Shown: positions 8,528-17,983, counted from the stretch's first letter. The stretch is 64,000 nucleotides of DNA from Streptococcus sp. 596553 (GCF_900411395.1 NZ_OXCQ01000001.1:316106-380105); one strand, 5' to 3'. A program made the numbers and translations. Notes: a model not told the origin generated them from the letters alone.

Positions 8528-11500
8528 ATGAAATTCAGTAAAAAGTATATAGCAGCTGGATCAGCTGTTATCGTATCCTTGAGTCTATGTGCATATGCAC
8601 TAAACCAGCATCGTTCGCAGGAAAATAAGGACAATAATCGTGTCTCTTATGTGGATGGCAGTCAGTCAAGTCAGAAAACTGAAAACTTGACACCAGACCA
8701 GGTTAGCCAAAAAGAAGGAATTCAGGCTGAGCAAATTGTCATTAAGATTACAGATCAGGGCTATGTAACGTCACACGGTGATCACTATCATTACTATAAT
8801 GGGAAAGTTCCTTATGATGCCCTCTTTAGTGAAGAACTTTTGATGAAGGACCCAAACTATCAACTTAAAGACGCTGATATTGTCAATGAGGTCAAGGGTG
8901 GTTATATCATCAAGATCGATGGAAAATATTATGTCTACCTGAAAGATGCAGCTCATGCTGATAATATTCGAACCAAAGATGAAATCAATCGTCAAAAACA
9001 AGAACATGTCAAAGATAAGGAGAAGGTCAGCTCAGATGTCGCTGTAGCAAGGTCTCAGGGACGTTATACGACAGATGATGGTTATGTCTTTAATCCAGCT
9101 GATATTATCGAAGATACGGGTGATGCTTATATCGTTCCTCACGGAGGTCACTATCACTACATTCCAAAAAGTGATTTGTCTGCTAGTGAATTAGCAGCAG
9201 CAAAAGCTCATCTAGCTGGGAAAAATACGCAACCGAGCCAGTTAAGCTATTCTTCAACAGCTAGTGACAATAACACGCAATCTGTAGCACAAGGCTCAAC
9301 TAGCAAGCCAGCAAATAAAGCTGAAAATCTCCAGAGTCTATTGAAAGAACTTTACGATTCACCTAGCGACCAACGTTACAGTGAATCAGATGGTCTGGTT
9401 TTTGACCCTGCTAAGATTATCAGCCGTACGCCAAATGGAGTTGCGATTCCGCATGGCGACCATTATCACTTTATTCCTTACAGCAAGCTCTCTGCTTTAG
9501 AAGAAAAGATTGCCAGAATGGTGCCTATCAGTGGAACTGGTTCTACGGTCTCTACAAATGAAAAACCTCATGAAGTAGCGTCTAGTCTAGGAAGTCTTTC
9601 AAGTAGTCCATCTACTTTGAATAGTGCCTCATTACTTACAAATAAGCCTATCTCTTCAACATCTGATGGCTATATTTTTAATCCAAAAGATATTGTTGAG
9701 GAAACAGCAACAGCTTATATCGTAAGACATGGTGACCATTTCCATTACATTCCTAAGTTGAATCAAATCGGACAACCGACTCTTCCAAATAATAGTCTAA
9801 CAACACCTTCGCCATCTCTTCCAATCAATCCAGGAACTTCACATGAGGAACATGAAGAAGATGGGCACGGCTTTGATGCTAATCGTATTATTGCGGAAGA
9901 TGCGGCAGGCTTTGTCATGACTCATGGTAACCACAATCATTACTTCTTCAAGAAGGACTTGTCAGCAGAGCAAATTAAGGCAGCGCAAGACCACTTGAAA
10001 GGGGCAAATCCAGCAACACCAAGCCCAGCCCATGATGATCACGATGATGATGAGCATGACCACCATCATGGAGAAGACCATGATCACGGTTTTGATGCCG
10101 ATCGTGTCATCAGTGAGGATGAACAAGGCTTTGTCATGACTCATGGTAACCACAATCATTACTTCTTCAAGAAGGATTTGACAGCTGATCAAATTAAGGA
10201 AGCTCAGGATCATTTGAAAGCACATCATGATGCAGAGCCTGTAAAACCTCTTGCTAAAACGGTAGAGTCTTTCTCAAGAGATGCTAGTGATGAAGAAAAG
10301 ATTGCTTACATTTCTAAGACCTATGGTGTTCCACTTGAAGCGATTAGAATTTCAAACGGATTCTTTGTTTTTGGAAATCCAGACCAAGCCTACGATCCAA
10401 CTCATATCCACCCATATGCTGTTCGTAAGGAACATGTTCGTTTGCCACTCCAAACTGGAAATCCAGAACTTGATTTCCTAAATGAACTTTATACGACTGC
10501 CTTACGTGATGGTGTATCACCTTATAGTTTGCAGGTAGAAAATGGTAGTTTTGTGATTCCTCATGGTGACCACAATCACTACATCAAGGTTCAAACGAAG
10601 GGCTATGAAGTAGCTTTGAAAAACAAGATTCCAGCCCTCCAATCCAACTATCAACCTGGAGCTTTTGATGAGAAGGCAGTCTTGGCAAAAGTAGATCAAC
10701 TTCTAGCTGATAGCAGAAGTATCTACAAAGACAAGCCTATCGAACAAAGACAGATTGAGTTAGCCTTAGGTCAGTTTACTGAAAATATGAAGAAACTAGC
10801 AACTAACTCTACAGCAGGTTATCTTGCGACACTAGAACTCTTTGATAAGCAATATATCCATATTGATGAAAGTATCAAACCTGTTGAAACAAGTGCTTTA
10901 GATAAGAAATATCAGGCCTTGATTGATAAAATCAATACCTTGGATACAGACTCTTATGGACTTCCAAAGAAAGACCTTCTCGTTCGACTCCAAGAAGCTA
11001 AATTGGCTAAAGATGAGGCTGGTTTAGTAGCAGTTGAATCACAACTTCAAGCTCTTCAAGACTTTAATGATCGTACTGGTGATACAACAGTGGAATACAT
11101 CAAGTACTTCTATGAGCATGTAAACGATGGCCGTTTAAGTGATGAGCTTCGTAATAAAGTAGCTAATTTGACTTTTACTTTATATCAATCCCAATCCTTC
11201 CGTAAGGCTGTGGACTTGAATAAACTGTTCCCAAGCATTTACCAAACAAAACAAGAAGTAGAAGAGGCTTTGAAAAATCAGCCAGCTTCTACAAAAGTAA
11301 ATGAAACAGTTTTAGATAAAGAAACAGTTGATAGCCAATCTGCTAAGCAAGCGATTTATGAATTTTTGAAAGATCTTTATCCTGATCTTAAAAAAGAAGA
11401 GCATGTCAATCATGTTAGCAAGGAAGAAGTAGAAAGCCTCTTGAGCAAGGCAAATCAACTCTTGGAACAACTCCAAGAAGAAGGAATCAGACAATCCTTG

Positions 11501-12070
11501 GCAGAAGAAGTAGAAAATCTCAAAGCTGCTACAAATAAGGCTGATGCAGACTTGGATGAAGTAAACAGTCAGGTGAAAGATGTCTTGACTCGTATCGCTA
11601 GCGCCCTTCAACAAGAGAAGGAAAATGCTGAACAAGATCCTCAGACACTTGTACTCTATCAAAAACTCTACGATATTCTCATATCGCTTCACTCTTATTT
11701 AGAAAGTAATAATGGTTCTGATGATGACTTTGATAAAGTGGATGCATTACTAGATCAACTTTCTGCTAAGAGTAAAGACAAAGCAGCTTTACTTGAATTG
11801 ACAAAAGCTATTCTAGTTTTGAATCACCAAATCCAGTCAAAAGCTAGCGCAAGTGAAGAAACAAGTCCAGCAAGAAATGCCGAGGCAAATGGTGCTAACA
11901 CCAGTGCTGAGAACCAACCAAACGTAACTACAGAATCTAACAGTGAAACTGCAAGCGACGAAAACAAAGCAAGCAACACAAGAGATTCTAAACCTGCTGA
12001 ACCAGCTTCAGAAAAGGAAACAACAGAATCTACAATAAGTACTGGAAATCAAGAAAAACCAGCAGAATAA
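8528..12070 (+). CDS. phtE: Histidine-triad surface protein, PhtE-like, enlarged
   Basis: This is a 1180-aa Pht protein whose first ~180 residues closely parallel the upstream Pht. Triads lie at about residues 83, 205, 309, 401, 466, 539 and 679. Triads 5 and 6 sit in a tandem copy of a ~45-residue unit (GFDA(N/D)R ... THGNHNHYFFKKDL) at about 9869-10003 and 10087-10221. The copies are separated by a linker made almost only of His, Asp and Glu (about 10030-10092), a likely extra metal sink. The C-terminal half is long, helical and charged, ending in a Ser/Thr/Asn/Glu-rich tail. PhtE as I remember it is ~1040 aa with six triads. The gene has its own AdcR-type promoter and shares a terminator with convergent pepT. 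Confidence 0.88.
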   Translation: MKFSKKYIAAGSAVIVSLSLCAYALNQHRSQENKDNNRVSYVDGSQSSQKTENLTPDQVSQKEGIQAEQIVIKITDQGYVTSHGDHYHYYNGKVPYDALFSEELLMKDPNYQLKDADIVNEVKGGYIIKIDGKYYVYLKDAAHADNIRTKDEINRQKQEHVKDKEKVSSDVAVARSQGRYTTDDGYVFNPADIIEDTGDAYIVPHGGHYHYIPKSDLSASELAAAKAHLAGKNTQPSQLSYSSTASDNNTQSVAQGSTSKPANKAENLQSLLKELYDSPSDQRYSESDGLVFDPAKIISRTPNGVAIPHGDHYHFIPYSKLSALEEKIARMVPISGTGSTVSTNEKPHEVASSLGSLSSSPSTLNSASLLTNKPISSTSDGYIFNPKDIVEETATAYIVRHGDHFHYIPKLNQIGQPTLPNNSLTTPSPSLPINPGTSHEEHEEDGHGFDANRIIAEDAAGFVMTHGNHNHYFFKKDLSAEQIKAAQDHLKGANPATPSPAHDDHDDDEHDHHHGEDHDHGFDADRVISEDEQGFVMTHGNHNHYFFKKDLTADQIKEAQDHLKAHHDAEPVKPLAKTVESFSRDASDEEKIAYISKTYGVPLEAIRISNGFFVFGNPDQAYDPTHIHPYAVRKEHVRLPLQTGNPELDFLNELYTTALRDGVSPYSLQVENGSFVIPHGDHNHYIKVQTKGYEVALKNKIPALQSNYQPGAFDEKAVLAKVDQLLADSRSIYKDKPIEQRQIELALGQFTENMKKLATNSTAGYLATLELFDKQYIHIDESIKPVETSALDKKYQALIDKINTLDTDSYGLPKKDLLVRLQEAKLAKDEAGLVAVESQLQALQDFNDRTGDTTVEYIKYFYEHVNDGRLSDELRNKVANLTFTLYQSQSFRKAVDLNKLFPSIYQTKQEVEEALKNQPASTKVNETVLDKETVDSQSAKQAIYEFLKDLYPDLKKEEHVNHVSKEEVESLLSKANQLLEQLQEEGIRQSLAEEVENLKAATNKADADLDEVNSQVKDVLTRIASALQQEKENAEQDPQTLVLYQKLYDILISLHSYLESNNGSDDDFDKVDALLDQLSAKSKDKAALLELTKAILVLNHQIQSKASASEETSPARNAEANGANTSAENQPNVTTESNSETASDENKASNTRDSKPAEPASEKETTESTISTGNQEKPAE

Positions 12071-12074
12071 AAAG

Positions 12075-12107
12075 AAAGGCGAAGTAGCTGAGCTACCTCG
12101 TCTTTTT
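12075..12107. terminator. Bidirectional terminator between phtE and pepT
   Basis: A long hairpin (aaggcgaagtagc with gctacctcgtctt, TGA loop) is flanked by A- and T-rich tracts. It can end both convergent transcripts. Confidence 0.8.
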
Positions 12108-13329
12108 AGTCTTTATAAGCTACGATATCAATGATGGTATCAACTGCACGTTCCATAGTCTGAAGGCTGACGTATTCAAAACGACCGTGCATATTCTCGC
12201 CACCAGCAAAGATATTAGGGGTTGGGATTCCCATAAAGGAAATCTTAGAGCCGTCTGTCCCTCCACGGATTGGTTCGATAATAGGAGTGATACCCAGATC
12301 TTCCATAACGGCTTTAGCAATGGTAATTGGAGTCATATCATTTTCAATGACTTCTTTCATATTGTAGTACTGATCTGTCAAGTTTAGGGTGACACGGTCG
12401 CTCCCAAGTCCTTGATTCATCTTATCAGTGATAGACTGCATAGCTGCTTTACGCGCTTCAAAGGTATCTTTTTCAAAATCACGAATGATGTAGCTTGCAC
12501 GCGCCTCCTCGACACTACCTGTCACATCCATAAGATGATAGAAACCTTGGTAACCATCCGTTAACTCAGGTCGGTCATTTTCTGGAAGTTGATTGTGAAA
12601 ATCAATTGCTAGCTGAAGGGCGTTGACCATCTGACCTTTGGCGGTACCAGGGTGGACATTGCGTCCTTGGAAATGCAATTCAGCACCCGCTGCTGAAAAG
12701 GTCTCGTACTGAAGTTCTCCTAGTGGTCCTCCATCAACAGTGTAGGCAAAATCCACATCAAAATCATCTGCATCAAATTTATTAGCACCAACACCGATTT
12801 CCTCATCTGGACCAAAACCAACACGAATCTCACAGTGTTTGATTTCAGGGTGAGCAGTTAGATATTCAATAGCAGTCATAATTTCAGCAATACCAGACTT
12901 GTCATCAGCCCCTAGCAAGGTTGTTCCGTCGGTTGTGATGAGCGTTTGTCCTGGATATTTTTCAAGACTCTTGAAGTCGGCTGGATCTAGTTTAAAACCA
13001 GAATTTCCAAGTTCAATCACACCACCATCGTAGTTTTCAATTACCTGGGGATTAACTCCTTCGGCATTAAAGTCAGCAGTATCCATGTGGGAGATAAAGC
13101 CAATCTTACGCGTTAAAGATGGATCATTGGCTGGTAAGGTCCCAATTGCAAAACCATTTGGCAGATAATAAACATTTTGCAGTCCAACACGTTTCATTTC
13201 AGGGATAAGAACATTGGTTGCGAAGTCAACCTGACTCTGAGTACTTGGAGTAGTAGTAGAGTGTTCATCAGAGCGCGTGTTGACCTTAACGTAGGTTAAG
13301 AATCGGTCCAAGAGATTTGGATAAGTCAT
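12106..13329 (-). CDS. pepT: Peptidase T, tripeptide aminopeptidase
   Basis: This is a cytosolic zinc-dependent M20B exopeptidase that removes the N-terminal residue from tripeptides, feeding imported peptides into amino-acid pools. Length is 407 aa, as usual for the family. Metal-site motifs are SHMDTAD (near residue 79), GADDKSG (near 140) and the catalytic DEEIG (near 175). It is a single gene on the minus strand, with its promoter in 13330-13480 back-to-back with hemH. Confidence 0.95.
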   Translation of the reverse strand: MTYPNLLDRFLTYVKVNTRSDEHSTTTPSTQSQVDFATNVLIPEMKRVGLQNVYYLPNGFAIGTLPANDPSLTRKIGFISHMDTADFNAEGVNPQVIENYDGGVIELGNSGFKLDPADFKSLEKYPGQTLITTDGTTLLGADDKSGIAEIMTAIEYLTAHPEIKHCEIRVGFGPDEEIGVGANKFDADDFDVDFAYTVDGGPLGELQYETFSAAGAELHFQGRNVHPGTAKGQMVNALQLAIDFHNQLPENDRPELTDGYQGFYHLMDVTGSVEEARASYIIRDFEKDTFEARKAAMQSITDKMNQGLGSDRVTLNLTDQYYNMKEVIENDMTPITIAKAVMEDLGITPIIEPIRGGTDGSKISFMGIPTPNIFAGGENMHGRFEYVSLQTMERAVDTIIDIVAYKD

Positions 13330-13482
13330 AAAAAACTCCTTTTGAATTCATTTTTTCCATTGTATCATAGAAAAGAGAGAAAAACAAAAGACAGAAGTTA
13401 GGGAAATTCACTAGGTTGGCGTTTACTTATTAATGAATAAATGATAAAATAAACTTGATAAAAATATCACAAGGAAGCGATT

Positions 13483-14577
13483 ATGAAAAAAGCAATTTTA
13501 ATGATGACTTTCGGTTCGCCAGAAGAGATTACTTTTGAAGGTGTGGCTGATTTTTTCACAAATATTCGTCGTGGAGTGAGACCTCAAGACCACGAAATTC
13601 AAACTCTCTACGATAATTATGTACGAATTGGAGGCACGCCTCTGCAAAGAATTACTCGTGAAGAGGTTGCCTTGGTAGAAGCTAGGCTAGGAAATGAATA
13701 TAGTGTCTATTTTGCCAATAAGTTTTCCAGTCCCTTTATTCCAGATGTAATTGGTCAGATGGAAGCAGACGGCATTGAGCAGTGTATTTGCCTGATTTTG
13801 GAGCCTCATTATTCTTTTTACTCTGTCATGGGTTATGAGAAATTTTTAGAAAGCAAGCAAATTCAATTTTTGGTCATTAAGGACTGGTATCAGGAAGAAG
13901 CGCTATTAAATTATTGGGCAGATGAAATTGCTAAGATTTTAAAAGAAGAAGTAAAGCAGGATAGCTTTAAAGTCATCTTTTCTGCCCATAGTGTGCCCAT
14001 TTTTGCCTTGGATTTTGGCGATCCTTATATCGATCAAATTTTTGAAAATAGCAAGTTAGTCGCTGAAAAACTAGGTTTGAGTTCCGAGCAATATACAAAT
14101 ACCTGGCAAAGTGAGAGTGATATTGGGATTCCATGGATTAAGCCAGATGTATTAGAATATCTCAGAGAACAGACAGAACATCCAGACCATTATATTTTTG
14201 TTCCAATTAGCTTTATCAGTGAGCACATTGAAGTCTTGTTTGATAATGATGTGGAATGTTATGACTTGTGTCAGGAATTGGGTGTCAACTACCATCGTCC
14301 ACCAATGCCAAATACAGATTCTCGTTTGATTGATACCTTGGTCAACACAGTCAGAGCTAATGAACATCAGGAGTTTAAGGAATTTCTTCCAGAAGAAGAA
14401 ACCTTTGATGAATTGGTTCCTTCAGACGAGACGAAAAACATTTTGGCCGAATCTCAAGATTTACAAATGCCTGAATTTGTGAAAAAACTGATTGAGAAAA
14501 AAGGTCGGGAGAATGTCAAGATGCCTTATCTTATCAAGAAGATGCTAGAAAAAGCAGGCAAGTTACCCAAAGAGTAA
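13483..14577 (+). CDS. hemH: Ferrochelatase-family protein (HemH/CpfC)
   Basis: This is a class II chelatase fold that inserts Fe2+ into a porphyrin. The catalytic His lies in SAHSVP (His169) and the conserved acid region in SEHIEVLFD (about 247-255). The protein is 364 aa. Its last ~50 residues, rich in Glu/Lys and ending [18 protein letters not shown], extend past the usual fold. No other haem-synthesis gene is near, and streptococci of this group are known to lack the pathway, so the substrate is unclear; it may use scavenged porphyrin or run in reverse. The gene is monocistronic and faces mscL convergently. Confidence 0.9.
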   Translation: MKKAILMMTFGSPEEITFEGVADFFTNIRRGVRPQDHEIQTLYDNYVRIGGTPLQRITREEVALVEARLGNEYSVYFANKFSSPFIPDVIGQMEADGIEQCICLILEPHYSFYSVMGYEKFLESKQIQFLVIKDWYQEEALLNYWADEIAKILKEEVKQDSFKVIFSAHSVPIFALDFGDPYIDQIFENSKLVAEKLGLSSEQYTNTWQSESDIGIPWIKPDVLEYLREQTEHPDHYIFVPISFISEHIEVLFDNDVECYDLCQELGVNYHRPPMPNTDSRLIDTLVNTVRANEHQEFKEFLPEEETFDELVPSDETKNILAESQDLQMPEFVKKLIEKKGRENVKMPYLIKKMLEKAGKLPKE

Positions 14578-14579
14578 AG

Positions 14580-14613
14580 AAAAAAGGATTTAGCTTTGTG
14601 CTAGATCCTTTTA
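14580..14613. terminator. Bidirectional terminator between hemH and mscL
   Basis: An inverted repeat (aaaaggatttagc with gctagatcctttt, one wobble) is flanked by A and T runs, so it works for both strands. Confidence 0.78.
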
Positions 14614-14618
14614 AACGA

Positions 14619-14996
14619 TTATTTTTTCTCAAGAAGAGCTTTGATTTCTTGAAGGACTTCCAATTCGGTTGGTTTTTTTTCGTCAGTTTTTTCTTCCTTT
14701 ATACCAGTCAGTTTCTGTGCTTTTTCAATACCCTTGATAATAAAGAAGAGGGCGGTACCGACAAAGATAAAATTGATAATAGCACTTAAAAAGTTACCAT
14801 AGCCGACTCCATGCCAAGACAGTTGAGCGATACGTTCGACTTTAGCAGCTTTCAAAGCGGGATTTAAAATAAGAGGAGTGATAATGTCGTTTACAAGTGA
14901 AGTAACGATAGCACCAAAAGCAGAGGCAATGACAACACCGACAGCAAGGTCAATAACATTTCCTCGAAGCAAGAATGATTTTAGATTTTTTAACAT
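14619..14996 (-). CDS. mscL: Large-conductance mechanosensitive channel
   Basis: This is a 125-aa pentameric stretch-activated channel of the cytoplasmic membrane that releases solutes on hypo-osmotic shock. The N-terminal helix and TM1 carry GNVIDLAVGVVIASAFG, the signature of the family. A second membrane helix lies near residues 70-90, followed by a charged C-terminal helix. Length is typical. Confidence 0.95.
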   Translation of the reverse strand: MLKNLKSFLLRGNVIDLAVGVVIASAFGAIVTSLVNDIITPLILNPALKAAKVERIAQLSWHGVGYGNFLSAIINFIFVGTALFFIIKGIEKAQKLTGIKEEKTDEKKPTELEVLQEIKALLEKK

Positions 14997-15077
14997 ATTG
15001 TTTTCCTTTCAACGTTTCGTGTTTCATTGTATCCTAAATCATTATAGAAGGCAATTAAAAGGCTCATAAATGGAGCA

Positions 15078-15509
15078 TTATTTTCTAAAAATATAGATCT
15101 TGCTCAAGATATAATTGATGATAATAATGAGTATTTGTGCAATTATTGTTTCAATAGTATTTATCTTATCAATGTCTTCATTTACAAATTGCCCTATGAT
15201 ATGAGGGAATTGAGTCACAAACAGAAAAGTAAATAGTAAATCTAACAGAAAAGTAGAAAGGCGAGCAAGAGAAAATTTCACTAAACGAATAAGCCGATTC
15301 TTCCTTGCTTGCTTAAATACAATCGTATCATTTGTGATAAAGGCAAATAGGATACCAATACTATTTGCTAGGGCAGTAGCAAGAAGTTCCTGATGACTTA
15401 GTTGATAAATGACCAATCGCGAGAGAATCGAAACTAGAGTTGTTGTAAGGCCAAAAAAGAGATAGGCTAAGATTTCATTGTTAAAAATTTTTTGAATAGG
15501 AATTTTCAT
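15078..15509 (-). CDS. GtrA-family membrane protein
   Basis: This 143-aa protein has four predicted membrane helices and the GtrA/DPMS signature (YLFFGLTTTLVS near the N-terminus). Members help flip undecaprenyl- or dolichyl-linked sugars in surface-polysaccharide modification. The exact substrate is unknown, and no glycosyltransferase partner lies beside it. An extended -10 (TGcTATACT on the minus strand, 15516-15524) ends only six bases before the ATG, so the mRNA is probably leaderless. Confidence 0.8.
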   Translation of the reverse strand: MKIPIQKIFNNEILAYLFFGLTTTLVSILSRLVIYQLSHQELLATALANSIGILFAFITNDTIVFKQARKNRLIRLVKFSLARLSTFLLDLLFTFLFVTQFPHIIGQFVNEDIDKINTIETIIAQILIIIINYILSKIYIFRK

Positions 15510-15515
15510 GCTTTA

Positions 15516-15524
15516 AGTATAGCA
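15516..15524 (-). promoter_or_regulatory. Extended -10 promoter giving a leaderless gtrA-like mRNA
   Basis: TGcTATACT reads on the minus strand. The initiation site expected seven bases downstream coincides with the A of the ATG at 15509. No Shine-Dalgarno sequence is possible. It is back-to-back with the queT promoter at 15540-15548. Confidence 0.6.
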
Positions 15525-15570
15525 TAAAGCAGGCTATTGTGCTATACTAGTAAGGTTGATTCAAGCAACC

Positions 15571-15630
15571 CTTGGTGCTTAGCTTCTTTCACCAAGCATA
15601 TTTTACGCGGATAACCGCCAAAGGAGAAAA
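15571..15630 (+). ncRNA. preQ1-II riboswitch (COG4708 RNA)
   Basis: The sequence contains cttggtgcttagcttctttc, then accaagca, then acgcggataaccgc, ending in aaaggaga, the queT RBS. This matches the preQ1-II aptamer known from streptococci: hairpin P2 (cttggtg/caccaag), a second hairpin (gcggataaccgc) and a pseudoknot onto the RBS. Binding of preQ1 should hide the RBS and reduce translation of QueT. The promoter is the extended -10 TGcTATACT at 15540-15548. Confidence 0.93.
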
Positions 15631-15631
15631 G

Positions 15632-16141
15632 ATGAAAAAATTAACTATTCGTGATGTTGCAGATATTGCAATCGTCGCTGCTATCTATGTCGTTTTGACT
15701 GTCACACCGCCTCTAAATGCCATTAGCTATGGTGCTTATCAGTTCCGTATTTCAGAAATGATGAACTTTATGGCTTTTTACAATCCCAAGTACATCATCG
15801 GAGTTACTATCGGTTGTATGATTGCTAATTTCTTTAGCTTCGGACTGCTAGATGTCTTTGTTGGTGGCGGATCAACCTTGGTATTCCTCAGTTTAGGTGT
15901 TTGGCTTTTTGCAAAATACAGCAAGGATTACCTCTTTAACGGATTGATTCGAAAAGATCATTTCTTCTTTTCAATCCTCTTTTCAATTTCCATGTTTACT
16001 ATCGCTGCAGAGTTAAATATTGTAGCAGAATTACCATTTTTCCTTACTTGGTTTACAACAGGGATCGGTGAATTTGCCTCATTGATTATTGGAGCGATTA
16101 TTATCGGTAAAATTGGTCGTCGAATTGATTTAAGCAAATAG
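15632..16141 (+). CDS. queT: QueT-type queuosine-precursor transporter
   Basis: This 169-aa integral membrane protein (COG4708/QueT, substrate-binding S component of an ECF transporter) has five or six hydrophobic helices and is predicted to import a queuosine precursor. The start is ATG 15632, which directly follows the aggag embedded in the preQ1-II riboswitch. An in-frame TTG start at 15572 would translate the riboswitch itself and is rejected. The ECF energising module is not in this window. A terminator follows at 16151. Confidence 0.92.
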   Translation: MKKLTIRDVADIAIVAAIYVVLTVTPPLNAISYGAYQFRISEMMNFMAFYNPKYIIGVTIGCMIANFFSFGLLDVFVGGGSTLVFLSLGVWLFAKYSKDYLFNGLIRKDHFFFSILFSISMFTIAAELNIVAELPFFLTWFTTGIGEFASLIIGAIIIGKIGRRIDLSK

Positions 16142-16150
16142 AAGAAGACA

Positions 16151-16180
16151 AGCTAGGTAGCCTTTACCTGGCTTTTTCTT
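16151..16180 (+). terminator. Rho-independent terminator
   Basis: A 9-bp stem (agctaggta with tacctggct) is followed by a T-run. It ends the queT transcript. Confidence 0.78.
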
Positions 16181-16201
16181 ATAGAAAATTTCTAAGGAAA
16201 C

Positions 16202-16230
16202 TTGACAAGCTTTTCTGATTATAGTATACT
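16202..16230 (+). promoter_or_regulatory. tRNA-Thr promoter
   Basis: A perfect TTGACA (16202-16207) and TATACT (16225-16230) are separated by 17 bp, ten bases before the mature tRNA. Confidence 0.85.
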
Positions 16231-16240
16231 TTTTAAGTAA

Positions 16241-16313
16241 GCTGATTTAGCTCAGTTGGCAGAGCGCATCCATGGTAAGGATGAGGTCGCCGGTTCAATC
16301 CCGGCAATTAGCA
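16241..16313 (+). tRNA. tRNA-Thr (anticodon GGT)
   Basis: A complete cloverleaf is visible. The acceptor stem pairs gctgatt (16241-16247) with aattagc (16306-16312). The D-arm is gctc...gagc. The anticodon stem catcc/ggatg holds loop atGGTaa. The T-arm is gccgg-ttcaatc-ccggc. The discriminator is A, and CCA is not encoded. It reads ACC/ACU threonine codons. It is a single-gene transcript with its own promoter and terminator. Confidence 0.97.
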
Positions 16314-16328
16314 TGAAATAAACAGAAA

Positions 16329-16353
16329 AGCCCTTGATTTACAAGGGTTTTTG
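16329..16353 (+). terminator. tRNA-Thr terminator
   Basis: A stem cccttg/caaggg with a 5-nt loop is followed by T-rich sequence. Confidence 0.8.
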
Positions 16354-16412
16354 TTATGTCTGCCCTAAATCTTTCAAAGATATTTCTTATTAAGCTGTGT
16401 AAATAAAACTAA

Positions 16413-16560
16413 TACTTAATGAAAATCAAAGAGCAAACTAGGAAGCTAGCCACAGGTTTCAAAGCACTGCTTTGAGGTTGTAGATGAAACTGACGAAGTC
16501 AGTAAGCATACATACAGTAAGACGATGCTGACGAAGTTTGAAGAGATTTTCGAAGAGTAT
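16413..16560 (-). repeat. BOX element (reverse orientation)
   Basis: The boxC-side end (cttaatgaaaatcaaagagc) is on the left and the boxA end (gaagagattttcgaagagta) on the right. It lies just upstream of the asd-RNA promoter. Confidence 0.92.
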
Positions 16561-16575
16561 AAAGAGTTTCGTCTG

Positions 16576-16604
16576 TTGACAAAAGTCATTCTCTTTAGTA
16601 GAAT
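16576..16604 (+). promoter_or_regulatory. Promoter of the asd-motif RNA
   Basis: TTGACA (16576-16581) and TAGAAT (16599-16604) are exactly 17 bp apart. Transcription should begin near 16611. Confidence 0.82.
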
Positions 16605-16610
16605 AGAATA

Positions 16611-16758
16611 TGCGATGAGTCGATAGGTAGTCCTCGGACTACTATTGAGCATAAGGAGGTCATAACGCAGGAGCGGACCTTGATGAGTTGTGTGAACCTG
16701 CTCATCACATGAAGATGCCTCTTAGTCCCTGGTCTAGCGACTGGGGATTTTTATTTTT
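16611..16758 (+). ncRNA. asd-motif structured RNA
   Basis: This is a ~148-nt non-coding segment upstream of asd with a dedicated promoter. It has several local helices (for example ggtagtc/gactact near 16626-16643) and a strong terminator (tccctggtc/gactgggga, 16726-16747, then T-rich). It fits the position and character of the asd RNA motif described in lactic acid bacteria, whose function is not established. A separate promoter for asd lies downstream, so this looks like an independent small RNA and not a simple leader. Confidence 0.75.
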
Positions 16759-16778
16759 CAAAAAATGATGAAAAAGCT

Positions 16779-16806
16779 TTGCAATTCATGGAAAAAGTAG
16801 TATAAT
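16779..16806 (+). promoter_or_regulatory. asd promoter
   Basis: TTGCAA (16779-16784) and TATAAT (16801-16806) have a 16-bp spacer, downstream of the asd-RNA terminator. The leader to asd is about 40 nt. Confidence 0.75.
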
Positions 16807-16851
16807 ACTTCTATTATAGAAATTTTTAGAAAATTCCGAAAGAGGTTATTT

Positions 16852-17928
16852 ATGGGATATACAGTTGCTGTAGTCGGCGCGACAGGTGCTGTCGGTGCTC
16901 AGATGATAAAAATGTTGGAAGAATCAACACTTCCAATTGATAAAATTCGTTTACTTGCTTCTGCACGTTCAGCAGGTAAGACTTTGAAATTTAAAGACCA
17001 AGATATTACGATTGAAGAAACGACTGAAACTGCTTTTGAAGGAGTTGATATTGCTCTCTTTTCAGCAGGTGGTTCTACATCAGCTAAGTATGCACCATAC
17101 GCAGTGAAAGCTGGCGCAGTAGTAGTAGATAATACATCTTACTTCCGTCAAAATCCAGATGTTCCTTTGGTTGTTCCAGAGGTCAATGCTCACGCACTTG
17201 ATGCCCACAACGGGATTATTGCTTGCCCTAACTGTTCAACAATCCAAATGATGGTGGCTCTTGAGCCAGTTCGCCAAAAATGGGGCTTGGACCGTATCAT
17301 TGTTTCAACTTATCAAGCCGTTTCAGGTGCTGGTATGGGAGCAATTCTTGAGACACAACGTGAGCTTCGTGAGGTCTTGAATGACGGAGTGAAACCACGT
17401 GATTTGCATGCCGAAATCTTGCCTTCAGGTGGTGACAAGAAACACTATCCTATCGCCTTTAACGCTCTTCCACAAATCGATGTCTTCACTGACAATGATT
17501 ACACATACGAAGAGATGAAGATGACCAAGGAAACTAAGAAAATCATGGAAGATGATAGCATTGCAGTATCTGCAACATGTGTGCGTATTCCAGTCTTGTC
17601 AGCTCACTCTGAGTCTGTTTACATCGAAACAAAAGAAGTGGCTCCAATAGAAGAAGTCAAAGCAGCTATCGCAGCCTTCCCAGGCGCTGTTCTTGAAGAT
17701 GATGTAGCTCATCAAATCTATCCGCAAGCCATCAATGCAGTTGGTTCACGTGATACCTTTGTTGGTCGTATCCGTAAAGACTTGGATGCAGAAAAAGGAA
17801 TTCACATGTGGGTTGTTTCAGATAACCTTCTCAAAGGTGCTGCTTGGAACTCAGTTCAGATTGCTGAAACTTTGCACGAACGTGGATTGGTTCGTCCAAC
17901 AGCTGAATTGAAATTTGAATTAAAATAG
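16852..17928 (+). CDS. asd: Aspartate-semialdehyde dehydrogenase
   Basis: This enzyme makes L-aspartate 4-semialdehyde from aspartyl phosphate using NADPH, the branch point to lysine/diaminopimelate, threonine and methionine. Length is 358 aa. The N-terminal Rossmann motif is [10 protein letters not shown] (residues 9-18). The catalytic Cys lies in CPNCSTIQ (about 126-133), with [12 protein letters not shown] further on. The RBS is aaagagg. dapA follows after 55 bp that contain only a weak hairpin (ggagttc/gaactcc), so they are likely co-transcribed. Confidence 0.97.
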   Translation: MGYTVAVVGATGAVGAQMIKMLEESTLPIDKIRLLASARSAGKTLKFKDQDITIEETTETAFEGVDIALFSAGGSTSAKYAPYAVKAGAVVVDNTSYFRQNPDVPLVVPEVNAHALDAHNGIIACPNCSTIQMMVALEPVRQKWGLDRIIVSTYQAVSGAGMGAILETQRELREVLNDGVKPRDLHAEILPSGGDKKHYPIAFNALPQIDVFTDNDYTYEEMKMTKETKKIMEDDSIAVSATCVRIPVLSAHSESVYIETKEVAPIEEVKAAIAAFPGAVLEDDVAHQIYPQAINAVGSRDTFVGRIRKDLDAEKGIHMWVVSDNLLKGAAWNSVQIAETLHERGLVRPTAELKFELK

Positions 17929-17983
17929 TCATATAATTTAGGAGTTCAGATGAACTCCTTCTTTGAAATAGAGAGGTGTTTTC

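Noticed and set aside
15572..15631. TTG-started extension of queT
   Set aside because: It would translate through the preQ1-II riboswitch; the RBS within the riboswitch defines ATG 15632.
16561..16851. Lysine riboswitch ahead of asd/dapA
   Set aside because: The lysine-aptamer conserved segments are not present; the asd-motif RNA explains the structure better.
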